Below, piece by piece: positions 35,398 to 48,476 of a stretch of 64,000 nt of DNA; positions within the stretch are counted from its first letter, which is position 1; each line of letters starts with the position of its first letter. Below the pieces are notes generated by a model that searched no databases, had not been told where the DNA came from, and worked only from the letters and a program-made list of their open reading frames with translations. The position numbers were made by a program, and so were the translations under genes. The DNA is from Psoroptes ovis (lineage: Eukaryota; Arthropoda; Arachnida; Sarcoptiformes; Psoroptidae), in the NCBI GenBank assembly GCA_002943765.1, contig PQWQ01000027.1:434001-498000 (forward strand), written 5' to 3'.

Positions 35398-36236
35398 TCA
35401 TAGATCCTCATCATTCCAAATATTTTTCGATTCTTTTATTTTTTCTTTACGTTCTAGATTTTAATCAAAATGAAATTAATAATATTTGAATTAATGAATT
35501 TCCCAGATTCACGCTACCTTTAGCCAGCCGTAATTTTTCACGTTCAGCATTACGTTTGTCGGGGTCAATTTTTGATAATTTCAAGCCTAATGCTCCCATC
35601 ACCAATCGTTGAGCAGTTAATGATGATGTTTCTGGCCGTAGTTTTCGTGTTATACCACTTTCTAGCAAGCAAAAAAGATGAGATTTGAATTTGGCAAGTC
35701 TTTATAAAGGTTTACCTGTCAATTTTTTTGCTTTTAGCTTCGATTCTTTTGTTGCTTCTCGAAGTGGTCGCACTTTCATGATCGGAAACATTTTCTTCAA
35801 AGCTTCAATTGCTTGAAGATTTGATTGGAATGTAACTAATGCGTGTGTATCATCAACCCAATCGATTTCATAATTTTTGAAATTGCTGCGAAAAAAAATC
35901 ATTGGTTTGAAAATAAATGAAAACTTGGATTTTAAAAAATAATTACTTATATGATAAACAATTTACAATATCTTTTGTTTTGAGATCTGGCGATATATCA
36001 TATATTTCTAATATGTTTGAATTGTTTTCATTTGTTGATTCATATCTTGATGCAGATGATGATTCATCATTATTATTGATTGATTCTGATTTATTTCCAT
36101 GCCCGTTTAAATTATTGATTGAACTGAATTTTTCATTCAAATCATTTATATCACTGTTATCATCATACAATTCATCCCATGATAATCCTTGATCATCATC
36201 ATCGTCATCATGTTTTCCATTATTTACATTTTTCAT
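35398..36236 (-). CDS. R3HCC1L: R3HCC1/R3HCC1L-like protein
   Basis: Four minus-strand exons: 35947-36236, 35716-35885, 35518-35661, 35398-35453; about 219 aa. The first half is Asp/Asn/Ser-rich. The core resembles the C-terminal RRM-like part of R3HCC1L: LEIYDISPDLKTKDIV, then EIDWVDDTHALVTFQS, IMKVRPLREATKESKLKAKK, and RPETSSLTAQRLVMGALGLK. No R3H domain is present. Exon 3 could also be read through to a stop at 35465, but a consensus donor after LRLAK joins in phase to a last exon reading ERKEKIKESKNIWNDEDL, which looks coding, so the spliced form is preferred. Function is poorly defined; the human proteins are candidate RNA-associated factors. The gene converges on the guanylate cyclase (143 bp between stops) and is head-to-head with PPIL1, 220 bp between start codons. 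Confidence 0.8.
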
Positions 36237-36456
36237 TTTAAATTTTGGTTGAATTGATGACTTAGAAAAAAATTATAAACCAAAATTGATGAATTTAAGA
36301 AAATTTCAAAACAAAATCATATGATTGAAATGAATTTAAAAAATTTTTCCTATTTCAACATGATCGATTTGTTAGTATGAAAATAGTTAGTTGTCAATTT
36401 TTTGTTGATTTATTTTTAAAATTCAAAATTTTTGATTCAATTTCATTTTTCAAAAA

Positions 36457-37010
36457 ATGTATGACACAGAAAGTCGACCACCGAGAGTCAGCATCGAAAC
36501 AAGGTATTTCAAAAATTTGTTAGTGAGTTTCGGTGTTTAATTTTCTATTTTTCCCCGGTTAGCTTAGGAACATTTGAAGTTGAACTGTACTGGAATGAAG
36601 CACCAAAAACATGTAAAAATTTTGCCGAATTATGCCGCCGTGGTTATTATGATGGAACGAAATTCCATCGAATCATTCCAGATTTCATTATACAAGGTGG
36701 TGATCCTACAGCCACTGGACGTGGTGGTGAAAGTATTTATGGATCAACATTCGAAGATGAAATATGTTCATCATTAAAGCATACTGGTGCCGGCATTCTG
36801 AGTATGGCTAATGCTGGCCCAAACACGAATGGCAGTCAATTTTTCATAACATTAGCACCAGCACAACATTTAGATGGTAAACATACAATATTTGGTCGTG
36901 TTTATTCTAATTTGGATGTTATACAAAAATTGGGTCGCATACCAACCGATAAAAATGATCGACCAACACAAAATGTTATGATAAAAAAAGCAAACATTAT
37001 TAATGATTGA
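36457..37010 (+). CDS. PPIL1: PPIL1 cyclophilin (spliceosomal peptidyl-prolyl isomerase)
   Basis: Cyclophilin of the activated spliceosome that binds SKIP/SNW1. Two exons, 36457-36503 and 36563-37010, 164 aa (human 166). Nearly colinear with human PPIL1: APKTCKNFAELCRRGYYDG, FHRIIPDFIIQGGDPT with catalytic-site Arg, Phe and Gln, YGSTFEDEI, GAGILSMANAGPNTNGSQFF and DGKHTIFGRV. The residue before LDGKHT, tryptophan in human PPIL1 and cyclophilin A (Trp121), is histidine here (codon 36867-36869). ATG 36457 is used; a second ATG at 36461 is out of frame. Confidence 0.96.
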
Positions 37011-37158
37011 TGAATTAATTGCACACACACAACTTAAACCAATCAATTCAAACACATGCCATTTATGTGATTGACAGATTTTGTACTTTTATAAAATTTT
37101 AAATCAAAGATAAGATAAAATTCATTGAAAAAATCGATCAAATTTTGATTAATTTTCA

Positions 37159-40076
37159 ATGCGATTTGCACACAAACTAAGACATCAATCAATTCGAAAA
37201 CACGTGTTGATTATCATGTCAGATTCAAAAGATTCGAATTCAAATGGCCAACAACGACACCGTGACCATTGGTCAACGTATTCCCCATCACTTGAAAATG
37301 ATCGAAATAATTCCACTGAAAATCAACCGAAAAACCATTCGGGATATCTAAATGATCATCCAAATGTTTGTATTGTTTTCATATTTATTAGTTTATTTAT
37401 GGCTAATTGCATAATTGATTGATAATTTCTAATTGTCCTTGATAATGAAACAAACATACATTTGAATTTTTCTTTATTTGTCATTTATTTGTATTTTTAC
37501 AATTGATTTATCCATCTTTAAATCAATTTATCATCATCGGTTCGCATCGAACCGATTTGCAGTGCTTTGAATCATTATTTTTCACCAAAAGAAAGATATC
37601 AGAAAAACTGTCATATTTGATATCTGTGACAAAAAAAATAAAGTCTGGTTCTTTTCATGTTCAAAATAATTGAAAATCTAATCGTTGAAAATACATTGAA
37701 AAATTATCACACAAAACACACTCATATGTCTTAATGTGTGTTTTATTGATAAATAATCAAACAAACGAAATTGATTGTTAAAATCAAATGTATCAAAGAT
37801 AACATTTGTTGAATTTTTCTCATCTTTCTTTGATTTGATTTGATTTGGATTGTTTTTTAAAATGAATTAAACAAGGAATTTTTGTCAAATTTTTTTTACT
37901 CGTCCAAATAATATTCATCTACAAATATGCATGCTTGTTACTTGATGTTTGTTTGATGAACATTATTAAAATGTTCAAAACAATTATTTAGCCGGTCATC
38001 GATTTGTTTTTTGTTTGTTTTTTTATTCGATTTAATTAAAAATATTCATTCGAAAATCTTTCCAAAAACAAACAAAAATCAAAAGTCAAAGTAAATCATT
38101 TATTCATTTTTGTACCCGATTTGATAATGACCATTTTGATTCATCATTCATTTTTCCTTAGATGAAAAAATTATTCGGTTATAATCCTTGGCAATGGATT
38201 TATTTTTTTATTGCATCAACACAATTAATAACAATATTCGTGCTCACATTAATGAGTTTGAAACAATTAATCGATATAAATGAATGGATGTCATCATCAT
38301 TCGTTGTGAATACAACAATATTGATCATTTGTGGTATGTTTATTAATGAAAAATGAATTAATTAATTATATTTCATATCGAATCGGCAATCGATTCAATC
38401 AACAGTGATTTCAATTTCATTCTTAGCATGCGGAATATTTGGCTTTAAACAAAATGAAATCTGCCTATTCCTGTTGGCAATGTCTTTATGTTGTTTTTAT
38501 ATTGCCATTGAATTTGCATTCACTGTTCAATTTGATTCTACAATTAAATTGGTAAGTGATTTAATATTGATTATTGATGGTGTTAGATTGATTATCAATT
38601 CTTTTGTTTTTGTTCAAGGTTCGTCTTTGCGTATCATTATCACTGACATCAATTCTATTGATATCATCAAAAACGGTTGCCATTTATTCGGAAGAATATT
38701 CAATAATCGGTGTATCGCCAACATTATTATCCATGTATAAATTGCAATGTTTTTTTCTTGTTTTATTGAAATTTGATTTTCTTTGTTCGGTTAGTTGGCT
38801 AATTGTATTGCATTGATTAATTAATTAATTAATTAATTAATAATTTTTAATTACTCATCCACGAACAGATATCATTTGCATTGTTCAACATTGGAACGCC
38901 ACGAGATGAACCAAGCTGGCAATTTATTATCATGTCATTATTCATTCTAATATCAATCATTCATTGGGTTATTGGTCGTTATGCTGTATGTATCATCGAT
39001 AAAGTATTTGATATTTCATCAATTTAATCCTTTCGGTTTCCCAGGTAATACAAGAAATACAATCATATCTGCTGATATTCATAACAATATCAACATTATC
39101 ATTGCTATGGATTCCATTACAGGTATTTTGAATCATGGAAATTTTAAATTTTTCAAATATTTTCCTTCCCTTTCTTATCATTGATTAATTCATTCATTCA
39201 TTTTCGAGTATTTGTGTGTTTGATGATGACCACAAACCTTGAAGATGTTGTTGTTAAGTAGAAAAAATAGAAAACATTAATATTAATAATAGCCTTGTGT
39301 GTATTATCGACAAACAAACAAACAAATTTATTATCATAAATTATTAACAATTTCCGTCAATAATAATAATAGTAATAAATCAATAACATTTAATAATATT
39401 ATTCAAATTTTATCATTGATAAATTGTATAATCTATTCAAGTATCAACAATAGTAATCGTTATTATTATCGAACAATTATATAATTGATCATTTATATTA
39501 TAATCAATGATAATGGAGAGAAATTATGTCAAAGTTCATTACAGGGACTTTTAGTATTAGCGAGTAGCCATTGTAAATGATGAACATTAATGAAAATACA
39601 AATTTGATCAAGGTTTTTTCTTCTTATTGACTTGGCTTGATTAAAAATTGCAAATGATCATCATCATTATCATCATGATCATCATCATCATTTGTATTAT
39701 TTAATTATTTGTAATTAATAAATTTGTGATAATCTAACATGTGTTTTGTTGTTATTTTCTTAGCTCGTTTCATTGGAAACTTGTTTTCGTTTTGATCATT
39801 GCATGAATTCAACACTATTATTATCATATGGTTCATTAGTATCGGCATCGATATTGATTATCGTACGGATTTGGATGTTTATGCAGCTGTTGAAAGTATA
39901 CAAGAATTTTGGCTATGGTTTAGCTGATTCTGGTAAGATTTGATCATTTATTTATGTTGATTAATTAATTGATTCGATATTTATTCGATATCATAGCATT
40001 CATCGGTCTCGTATCCGAAACAACAAGATTATTGATGCGATCATCAACATATCGACAATCGATTGAATGCATTTGA
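37159..40076 (+). CDS. unrecognised eight-helix membrane protein
   Basis: Eight exons join without frame conflict: 37159-37365, 38162-38333, 38406-38551, 38619-38804, 38869-38985, 39045-39122, 39764-39932, 39997-40076; about 384 aa. A hydrophilic N-terminus of about 70 residues precedes eight predicted membrane helices: WIYFFIASTQLITIFVLTLM, a second spanning the exon 2/3 junction, CLFLLAMSLCCFYIAIEF, CVSLSLTSILLISS, CFFLVLLKFDFL, FIIMSLFILISIIHWVIG, SYLLIFITISTLSLLW and LVSASILIIVRIWMF. The seventh helix is a small exon (39045-39122) with both splice sites and phase 0. Conserved-looking loops include LFNIGTPRDEPSWQF, SLETCFRFDHCMNS and VYKNFGYGLADS. A second ATG at 37216 (MSDSKDSN) is an alternative start. 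I do not recognise the family; it is not an obvious GPCR, ion channel or transporter. Confidence 0.8.
37366..38161 (+). other. intron 1 of the eight-helix membrane protein gene
   Basis: A 796-bp intron, long for this region. Nothing else is recognised in it. Confidence 0.6.
39123..39763 (+). other. intron 6 of the eight-helix membrane protein gene
   Basis: A 641-bp AT-rich intron containing CAT/ATC microsatellite sequence near 39655-39692. No further exon is seen in it. Confidence 0.6.
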
Positions 40077-42021
40077 AATTTGAGAAATCGAATGACTCGA
40101 TTCTTAAGAATTTCTTAAGAAATACACGACGACATAATCTATCATATTATTTTTGAATATTCTTAAAATTCTACTTAACAAAAACGACCTTTGAATATAT
40201 ATATTTAATGATAACAATGACAAAATTCAAAGGACAATGATCATTCATTGAAAATGAATCATTTTAAAAAATGAATAAACAAACGATGGACAAACATTGA
40301 CAATGGCCATTTGTAAGCATTTCATTTTTTGTTTGTTTGTTTGTTTTATGATAGATAAATAACTTTTAGACATTCATTCATTATTGAAAATTTACATATT
40401 TTGAAAAAAATGATAAATTCATTTATAATTTGTTCAAGAATAAAATTTATCATTGATTTTAAGCAACAAAAATTTGAAAAATATTTCAATGTTATTATGA
40501 TCATCTGTTTGTCTCTATCATATGTTTTTGGATTTAATTTGAATTTGACATTAATTCAAATAGAATTCAATAACAACAGACATTGGAATCTTGAAGAATT
40601 ATCATTTTTTTTTCTTCAGAAATGTTGGATGCTTTCTATTTAATTTCATTATTACAATAATCATAATAATAATTACATAATGTCCATGAAATATAACGCG
40701 TTGATAGTCTAAGATGTTTGAAAAAATAACAAAAATTCAATGACATTAATTGAAATCATCATTATAAAATAATGTTTTGACGATTGATGGTCAAATTTCC
40801 ACTTTTTTTCTCTTCACACATTTTATCATTGAACTGATGATGATGATGATGATGATGAAGACTGTTCTGCCACTTTTTTTACTATTTCAAGATTCACAAC
40901 AAGAACAAATCAAATTAAATTATATAATTCAATGTTATTGTCCAAAAATGTTTTCATAGCCATTCCATGGTGGTGTTTTTGAGTTTGAAATGGAAATAAT
41001 ATATTTCCAAGATTTCTTTTTCGATGTTACTTTGTTTTCAACATCTTGTTAATTTCCATCGAGCAAAGCAAATACAAATTGTTCAATGTCAATAATGATG
41101 ATAATTGCTTGCTTGCTTGCCTGCTTCAAATGTTTCCCATGACGATAAACCATTTTTTTTCGTTTTGTTTCATTATTATCGTCGTTATTATCCAGTGTTT
41201 CATTAAATAATAATACAAAAATGTTGATGATGATGATGATGATGATTTCTCTTTCAATTAATGCCAAAGATTAATTGAAAAGGGAGAAATATGTGTTGTT
41301 GCCACTTGAATCGAAAAAAAAATTCAATTGATCGATCAATCAATGATGTTACATAAGCCAAAATATAGTAACAAAATCAAACAGAATTAAATAATTTCGA
41401 TGATTTTTGTTTGAATTCAATCAAATTGAATAAATCAAATAACTGTTCCTTCCGTTTGTTTACATTTGAATTTGACAAATCGAAGCAAAAACAAAAACAG
41501 CTGTTCTAGAAGCAAAAATTGCTGGAAACTTTTCTCTTTTTTTTTTTTTTTGAATTTTCAATTTTAGCGGGAAAATGTTTATGAAAATTTTTTTCAAGTT
41601 CTCTTTGATTTCACTTTCTTTTATTGATAATTGTTGTTTTTGAACATCTCAAGTCTATTAAACATAAATTATTGGTGTTGGTCCTAAGATGTTGTCGAAT
41701 GTTCATTGAAATAATGTACACAATAATAAAGGCTTAACGATTGAATGTGAGATGTAAATGAAATAGAAAAAAAAAGACAAAAATTAATATTAATATTAAT
41801 AATATCAGTAAGACATAACAAATATATGTAAAAATATTCAAAATTAAAAAAAATTTTCATTTCATTCAATTGATCATCACTGATTTTGTTTTTGAATTGT
41901 TATTATTGTTATTATCAAAGTTGTTGTTGTCGTCGGAACAATCAATCAAATACAAACACATTGAGTTCTTAAATCATTTAATTCAATCAAAACCAAATTT
42001 AATTTCGAAAATTCTTCAAGA
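40077..42021. other. intergenic region before peroxidase 1
   Basis: About 1.9 kb without a supportable gene. It contains TGA/GAT trinucleotide repeats (about 40838-40858 and 41226-41246). The 80-codon frame at 40401-40643 is low-complexity and lacks splice-supported partners. Confidence 0.6.
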
Positions 42022-45000
42022 ATGATCGACAAACAAATCACTTTTTGTTTGGTGATAATTTTGGTGATAAATTTCAACGATTGGTATGTTATTTGCATGA
42101 TGTTTTGATTTGATTAATTGTCATTTTCATGAATCACAATTGATTGTTTTTCCTAAATATGAAACCATTTAGTTCATCATCATCATTATTTCGTGAAAAT
42201 GTCAAATTTCGTCATCCAAAAGTGAATAATTTACCATTCGATGATATCGATAATAGCGATAATGAAATTAAATCATGTTCAAAATTATTAAATAAATTAA
42301 ATGATACCCAATTAAGTAATGCTTATAGCGAAGCATTACAAATCCATAATCGTCTGAATGATCTTGAAATGGACCTAGATCATAAACATCATTTGGAAAT
42401 GATCAATACGACAACGATTACATCGTTAGCACGACATATTATACCAGCAAAACATCAACATACGATTATTGATTTGCATCATGAACAGCGGCCATATGAA
42501 GAAGCATCGAAAATTATTGTTAAAAAGTAATTGAAAATATTCGAAATTATCGAAATTCATTTGATTAATCGAAAATTATCCTTAGTTTTTCATTGAGTTT
42601 AGATAAAATACGTGATTTAAGCACAATACAGACTAAAAATTTGACCGATCATCATCTAAATCATCAACGATCAAAACGACAAACATGTAAACCACCAATT
42701 TTCTGCAATCGTAATCGTTTTCGTACAGCTGATGGAAGTTGTAATAATTTACGTAATCCACGTTGGGGAAAATCTTTCGAATGTGTCATACGTTTATTAG
42801 ATCCTGATTATTCAGATGGTTAGTTTATTGTTTTCAAGTTTTTCAATTTGAAATTTTTTTGTACTTTATTTTATTGTCTTTGACTTTTTTAAATTAATTA
42901 TTTTCAATGTCATTTCTATTCATTGAATAGGCATTTCAAGACCACGTTTAGCACGTTCAGGCAATCCATTGCCAAATCCTCGTGTATTATCTGGATCGAT
43001 ACATTTACAAGAGGATGCTAAAGCAAATTTCACACACATGCTAATGCAATTTGGACAATTTCTCGATCATGATATTTCATTATCACCAGTTAATCGATTG
43101 AATCGTGTTGGCATTAATTGTTGTCCACGTCCAACACATCCTGAATGTTTTCCAATCGAAATATTTCCAAACGATGCCGTTTATGGACGTGAAAATAAAC
43201 GTTGTTTGAATTTTGTTCGATCAACCGCTTGTCTAACATGCCGTTTCGGACCACGACTACAATTGAATAAATTGACATCATTTATTGATGCTTCAAATAT
43301 TTATGGTAATACATTGGATGAAACAAGAATATTGCGTATGTTTAATCGAGGTAAGCACATTTGTATTTGTTTTTGAGTTTTTCAAATTTTAATTTTAATT
43401 TATGTCAAAGGTCTATTGATGTTCGACACTGATCGTCGTGATAATATGATTTTGCCACAAAGTAATGATATCTTAAATGATCAATGTTCGGAACCGGCTA
43501 AAAGATCCATTTGTTTTCGTGCTGGTGATAATACCCGTGTTAATCAACATCCTGGCCTATTAGTGTTGCATACAATTTGGGTTAGTGAATCTAAATTTGA
43601 ATCAAATTCAAATTTTTTAATTCAAAATTTCCCTTTTACAATCACAGTTAAGACAACATAATCGTATAGCATCGATTTTAGGCGAAATGAATCCACAATG
43701 GAATGATGAACGATTATTTCAAGAAACAAGACGTATTGTTGGAGCTCAAATGCAAATGATTACATATGATGAATTTTTACCAATCGTATTGGGTAAAAAT
43801 GCCATGACTTTCTACAAGCTTAATGTTTTGAAAAATGGTTTCACCAAATATGATTCTACTGTTAATCCATCGATCATCAGTGAATTTTCTAGTGCAGCTT
43901 TCCGTTTTGGTCATAGCTTGGTGAATGGAAAATTTACAATGATCGGTGCCGATAGTCGGCGGTCATCGTTTAATTTGAAAGATAATTTTTTTTCACCAAC
44001 ACGTTTACGTAATGGTGAATTAGATATGATCGTACGTGGTTTAGTTGGGATCAATGCACAACGTTTCGATCCATTTTGTCATTCTGATCTACGTAATCAT
44101 TTGTATAAATCAAAAAATGAAATAAGTGGTTCGGATTTACCTGCAATGAATATACAACGTGGTCGTGATCATGGTTTGCCTGGCTACACTCAATATTTAG
44201 ATTTGTGTTTTGAAGATGTGAGTATTTATTTGAATTTATTTTGATTAAATTTAATCAATTTTAATTATGTCATTCAAATAGAAAATAACAACATTCGAAC
44301 AATTAGATCAATATATGCCCAAAGAACAGCGGCAAAGATTTCAACAAAATTATGAAACAGTCGAAGATATTGATCTATTTTCAGGTGGCATATCGGAATT
44401 GCCATTAATCGATGGTGTTGTTGGACCAACGTTTGCTTGTATTATCGGTGTACAATTTAATCATTTGAAATATGGTGATCGTTTTTATTTTGAACACGAA
44501 AATCAAGATGGTTCATTTACTAGAGGTATTACTATTCGAAATACTACTTATTTCATGTATTCAATTATTTAATTTGTGTGATTTTTCCCCAACAATCCAT
44601 ATGTAGAACAATTACAATCAATTCGTAAAACATTATTTTCAAAAATTATCTGTGAAAATGGTGATGATTTCCAGCGTATTCATCGTAAAGTTTTCCTGTT
44701 GAATAGTGAAAGGTATGTAAATAAACATGAATGAAAAATTATTACATAAACAGTTATTTGTTTGATTAAGGTTAGTGTTTGTGTTTGTGGAAATAATTTA
44801 AATTTTCCCTCGATTTTCACATTCACAAATTCAAAAGAATGTGTGTTTGCGTGTTAAGATAAATATTTGCTTTTTCAAGCAAATTTATCATGGTTTAATA
44901 AGTATTTTTGCTTAGTCAAGCTTTATTTTAACCATATTTCATTTTTCATTTTTTATTCAAACAGCAATCCTGATTTAAAAGTGCAACCATGCGAAAATAT

Positions 45001-45034
45001 ACCGGACATTGATCTAACACCATGGAAAGAATGA
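42022..45034 (+). CDS. secreted animal heme peroxidase 1 (chorion peroxidase/peroxinectin-like)
   Basis: Oxidises substrates with hydrogen peroxide outside the cell; relatives crosslink tyrosines in eggshell or cuticle or act in immunity. Nine exons: 42022-42083, 42173-42526, 42586-42818, 42931-43350, 43411-43580, 43648-44217, 44282-44525, 44607-44712, 44965-45034; about 742 aa. Signal peptide MIDKQITFCLVIILVI, a propeptide ending at a furin-type site RSKRQ (about 167-171), then the peroxidase domain: FRTADGSCNNLRNPRWGKS, GQFLDHDISLSP with distal His and calcium-binding Asp, SFIDASNIYGNT, HTIWLRQHNRIA, catalytic Arg in TRRIVGAQMQMITYDEFLP, proximal His in FRFGHSLV, and MNIQRGRDHGLPGY. All catalytic landmarks are intact. 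It lies 686 bp upstream of a second peroxidase in the same orientation, indicating tandem duplication. Confidence 0.94.
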
Positions 45035-45720
45035 TGATCAAATCAATCAATTGATTAATTGGATGAAAATCAAATGATATTCATTCATTAATTCACCAGT
45101 GTGATTTTCTTCATAATGGCCAGCGATACTTGATGATCAAATTCAATGATGATCAATCGATCATTAAATGAACACAAAAATGACTGATCATTTCATTTTT
45201 TAAATATTTTTTTTAGATCGATAATTGACCGATTCATCAATCTCCTAGAGATAATCGATTAATCGATTTATTATTATTATTATTATTGTTTTTTTTTTCA
45301 TGTAGACATTTACCATGTATTTTGTTTTTGTTTTTATTATTTATGACGAAAATTAAATTCATTTTAAATTATTTTCATTTTGCAAATATTAAACAGATAA
45401 ATAAATAAATGATAATAATCAATTTTTTATTTGAATTAATCAATTATATACACATGATGATGATCGATAATCAATTTTTTATGCTTATTCGAGTGAAAAT
45501 TTTCGGATTAAATTGAAACTAATCAATTTTCAATGAATGATGATGATGATTATGCTGCCTGCCGTAACAATCAACTGCTGATACGTTTGCATCCATCCAT
45601 TTATTTTTCGTTGATTTTGGTCTTTTTTTGTTGCTCTCGGTTTCGATTTGTGATTTATGGTAAAAATTTGAAAATTTCGAGTCAATTTTTCGGGTTTTTA
45701 AGGCCGTTACAAACGTGATA
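45035..45720. other. spacer between the tandem peroxidases
   Basis: 3' flank of peroxidase 1 (AATAAATAAA at about 45401-45410) and 5' flank of peroxidase 2. The frames visible at 45519-45773 are not supported as genes. Confidence 0.6.
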
Positions 45721-48476
45721 ATGGCTATGAAAAGGTGAGATTTTTTTAAATTATTTAAATTGAATCGAATCAATGACTAATTTCCACTTTTTCTTTCTGA
45801 TTAAGATTTATAATTTTAACACTTATTGTCGCCACTGTCCTCATTAAATCAACATTGACACAATCAAATAGTAATAATGATGATATTGAAAATGAAATTA
45901 TTGATTCAGATGTATTCGAGCGGCAAGCATTGATCGATTTATCCGATTCAGATGTTAATCTGATTGATGATGAAGATGATGAAATATTGGATCGTAAAAA
46001 AATATTATATCCAAAATTGAATAAATATAAACCATCGAAAAAATTATTATTTAAAAAAGTAAAATATCCATTAACATCACCATATCAAGTTATACCTGGT
46101 ACATATCGATTAACGAATAATCAATATTATGGCTATAACAATAAAAGTAATCGTTATGATTTAAATGATATTTATTCCGATTATTTGATTATACCGCCAA
46201 ATAATTATTATAGCCTGTATAAAAATTGTTCAAATACATATGGTTATGGTAAACAAATCACACAAAATGATCTGTATAAAGCATTCGCTTATGCTAATGC
46301 TTTATTGACCAAACGTTATCCATATTATTCGAATGTATCATCATATAATAATGTTGATCATAAAGAAATTGAAGGAATCATTATGGAATTGGCTTCGGAA
46401 TATTTTTCAAAATATGGATGTTTAAGCAAATATCAAATGGCCATATACCTGCCAACAATACCTGTTAGTAATCAATATTTTTATCTCAATAAACAAGGTG
46501 ATCGATCGTGTTTACCATTTTGGAATGAAAAATATCAATGTTATTCGATTAGTAAAAATAAATATCGTTCAATCGATGGTTCTTGTAATAATTTACGTTC
46601 ACCATATTGGGGCCGATCTATGAGTTGTCATATTCGTCTGTTACCACCTGATTATGGTGATGGATTGAAAGAATTTCGTTTGGCTAAAAATGGTTACAGT
46701 TTACCGAGTCCCCGGTCAATTTCAAATTATATTGCCCTCAATCGAGAATTGAAATCCTATTATACAGCAATGATTATTGCATGGGGACAATTTTTAAATC
46801 ATGATATAACGAATACAGCAAATTTCAAGATGAGTGATGATGTTGATTGTTGTAAGCGATTAGATGCAAGATGTGCAGCCATAATGACCGATACAGTCAA
46901 TGATTATATGCGTGATAATTTTCAAACAAATTGTATGAATTTTGTTCGATCACAGCCATGTCCATTATGTAAAATGGGTAAGTTTTTGGTTCATCTTCTG
47001 TTGTCATTTGAATTAATGGAATTCTCATTTCGAAGGACCACGAGAACAAATGAATACTGTCACTTCGTTCATTGATGGTTCGACCATTTATGGTTCAACT
47101 ATCAAAGTTTCAAATTCATTAAGATCATTTCAAAAAGGTTTGCCGATCTTTTTTCTTAGATAAATCTTAATTCTTTTTTTATGTGATTGTAGGACAATTA
47201 CTGGCCGTTTCGGATGCCAAAGGCAATCCAATATTACCGTTTGATCCCGCTGTAAAACCATGTCAACCAAGTCGTGCTGGTATTAGCTGTTTCAAAGCTG
47301 GTGATGATCGTGTTAATCAACAACCAATATTGCTGACGATGCACACGATTTGGTTGCGTAATCATAATAATCATGCAATACGACTAAGTCTAATAAATCC
47401 CCACTGGAATGATGAACGATTATTTCAAGAAGCTCGCCGTATAACGATTGCCGAAATTCAACATATAACATATAATGAATATTTACCAATTATTCTTGGT
47501 CCATTATTAATGGATTATTATCGTTTATATTCAAAACAAGATGGTTATAGTCAATATGAAAGTTTTACTGATCCATCAACATGGAATGAATTCATTTCGG
47601 CTGCAAGTCGTTATGGTCATTCACAGATTAAAAATTTATTTGCATTAACATTTGCATTAACGAATCGTTCTCATTTTGCGCTCAAAGATTCATTTTTAGA
47701 CCCGACTTTTCATCATAATGGTTTGGTATGTTTTTAATTATAACCCTGGAAAAAATTTAATTTTGACATAACCTTTGAAATTCAATGTAGACTGAAGAAA
47801 TAGCAAGAGGTTTAGTCGGTGAATTTGCCAACACTGTTGATCCATATTATAGTGATGTTGTCAAGCAATTTATAATGAAACAAAAAATACGTCCACATGG
47901 CATTGATTTGGTTGCATTTAACATACAACGTGGCCGAGATCATGGTATCCCAGGTTATGTTCATTATTTGAAAGCTTGTTTTAATTTTCATGTATGTGTT
48001 ACAATGCGACAAGTGTTTTATTTAATAGAATTCATTGAAATATTCCTTAATTTTCCATTCAACAGGCAAAAACATGGAAAGATTTAGCGAAATTTATCCC
48101 AATGGAAACATTAATGAAATTGAAAAAAATATATCAACATATTGAAGATATTGACCTCTACATTGGTGGCGTATCGGAACGACATTTCATCGATTCGAAT
48201 GTTGGACCAACATTCGGTTGTTTAGTCGGCATACAATATTATCATCTTAAATATGGTGATCGTTATTTTTATGAACATTATGGACAAAGTGGATCATTCA
48301 ATCAGCTACAATTACGATCGATAAAACAATCAGCAACATTATCACGTATTATTTGTCGTAATTTAATACAACAACAATATATTCAATCAAAACCATTCTA
48401 TTATCCATCACGTTTAAATCCACAAATTGATTGTAATAAATTTGCCGATATCGATTATTTATTATGGAAAGAATAA
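45721..48476 (+). CDS. secreted animal heme peroxidase 2
   Basis: Tandem paralogue of the upstream gene. Six exons: 45721-45734, 45806-46977, 47036-47137, 47193-47725, 47791-47991, 48066-48476; about 810 aa. The 14-nt first coding exon plus exon 2 gives a signal peptide MAMKRFIILTLIVATVLI. The N-terminal about 230 residues are long, Tyr- and Asn-rich and unlike peroxidase 1. The domain follows: YRSIDGSCNNLRSPYWGRSM, GQFLNHDITNTANFK with distal His, SFIDGSTIYGST, HTIWLRNHNNHAI, catalytic Arg in ARRITIAEIQHITYNEYLP, proximal His in SRYGHSQI, and FNIQRGRDHGIPGY. The Asp before the distal His-Asp is Asn (NHD, versus DHD in peroxidase 1), while the essential His-Asp is kept. No clear Arg-x-Lys-Arg processing site is seen. 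It has fewer introns than its neighbour. Confidence 0.93.

Noticed and set aside
35465..35517. Read-through ending of R3HCC1L exon 3
   Set aside because: It gives a hydrophobic non-conserved tail, while splicing to 35398-35453 gives a charged coding-like ending in phase.
40401..40643. 80-codon ORF with a hydrophobic segment
   Set aside because: Isolated, AT-driven composition, no homology recalled and no flanking exons that extend it.
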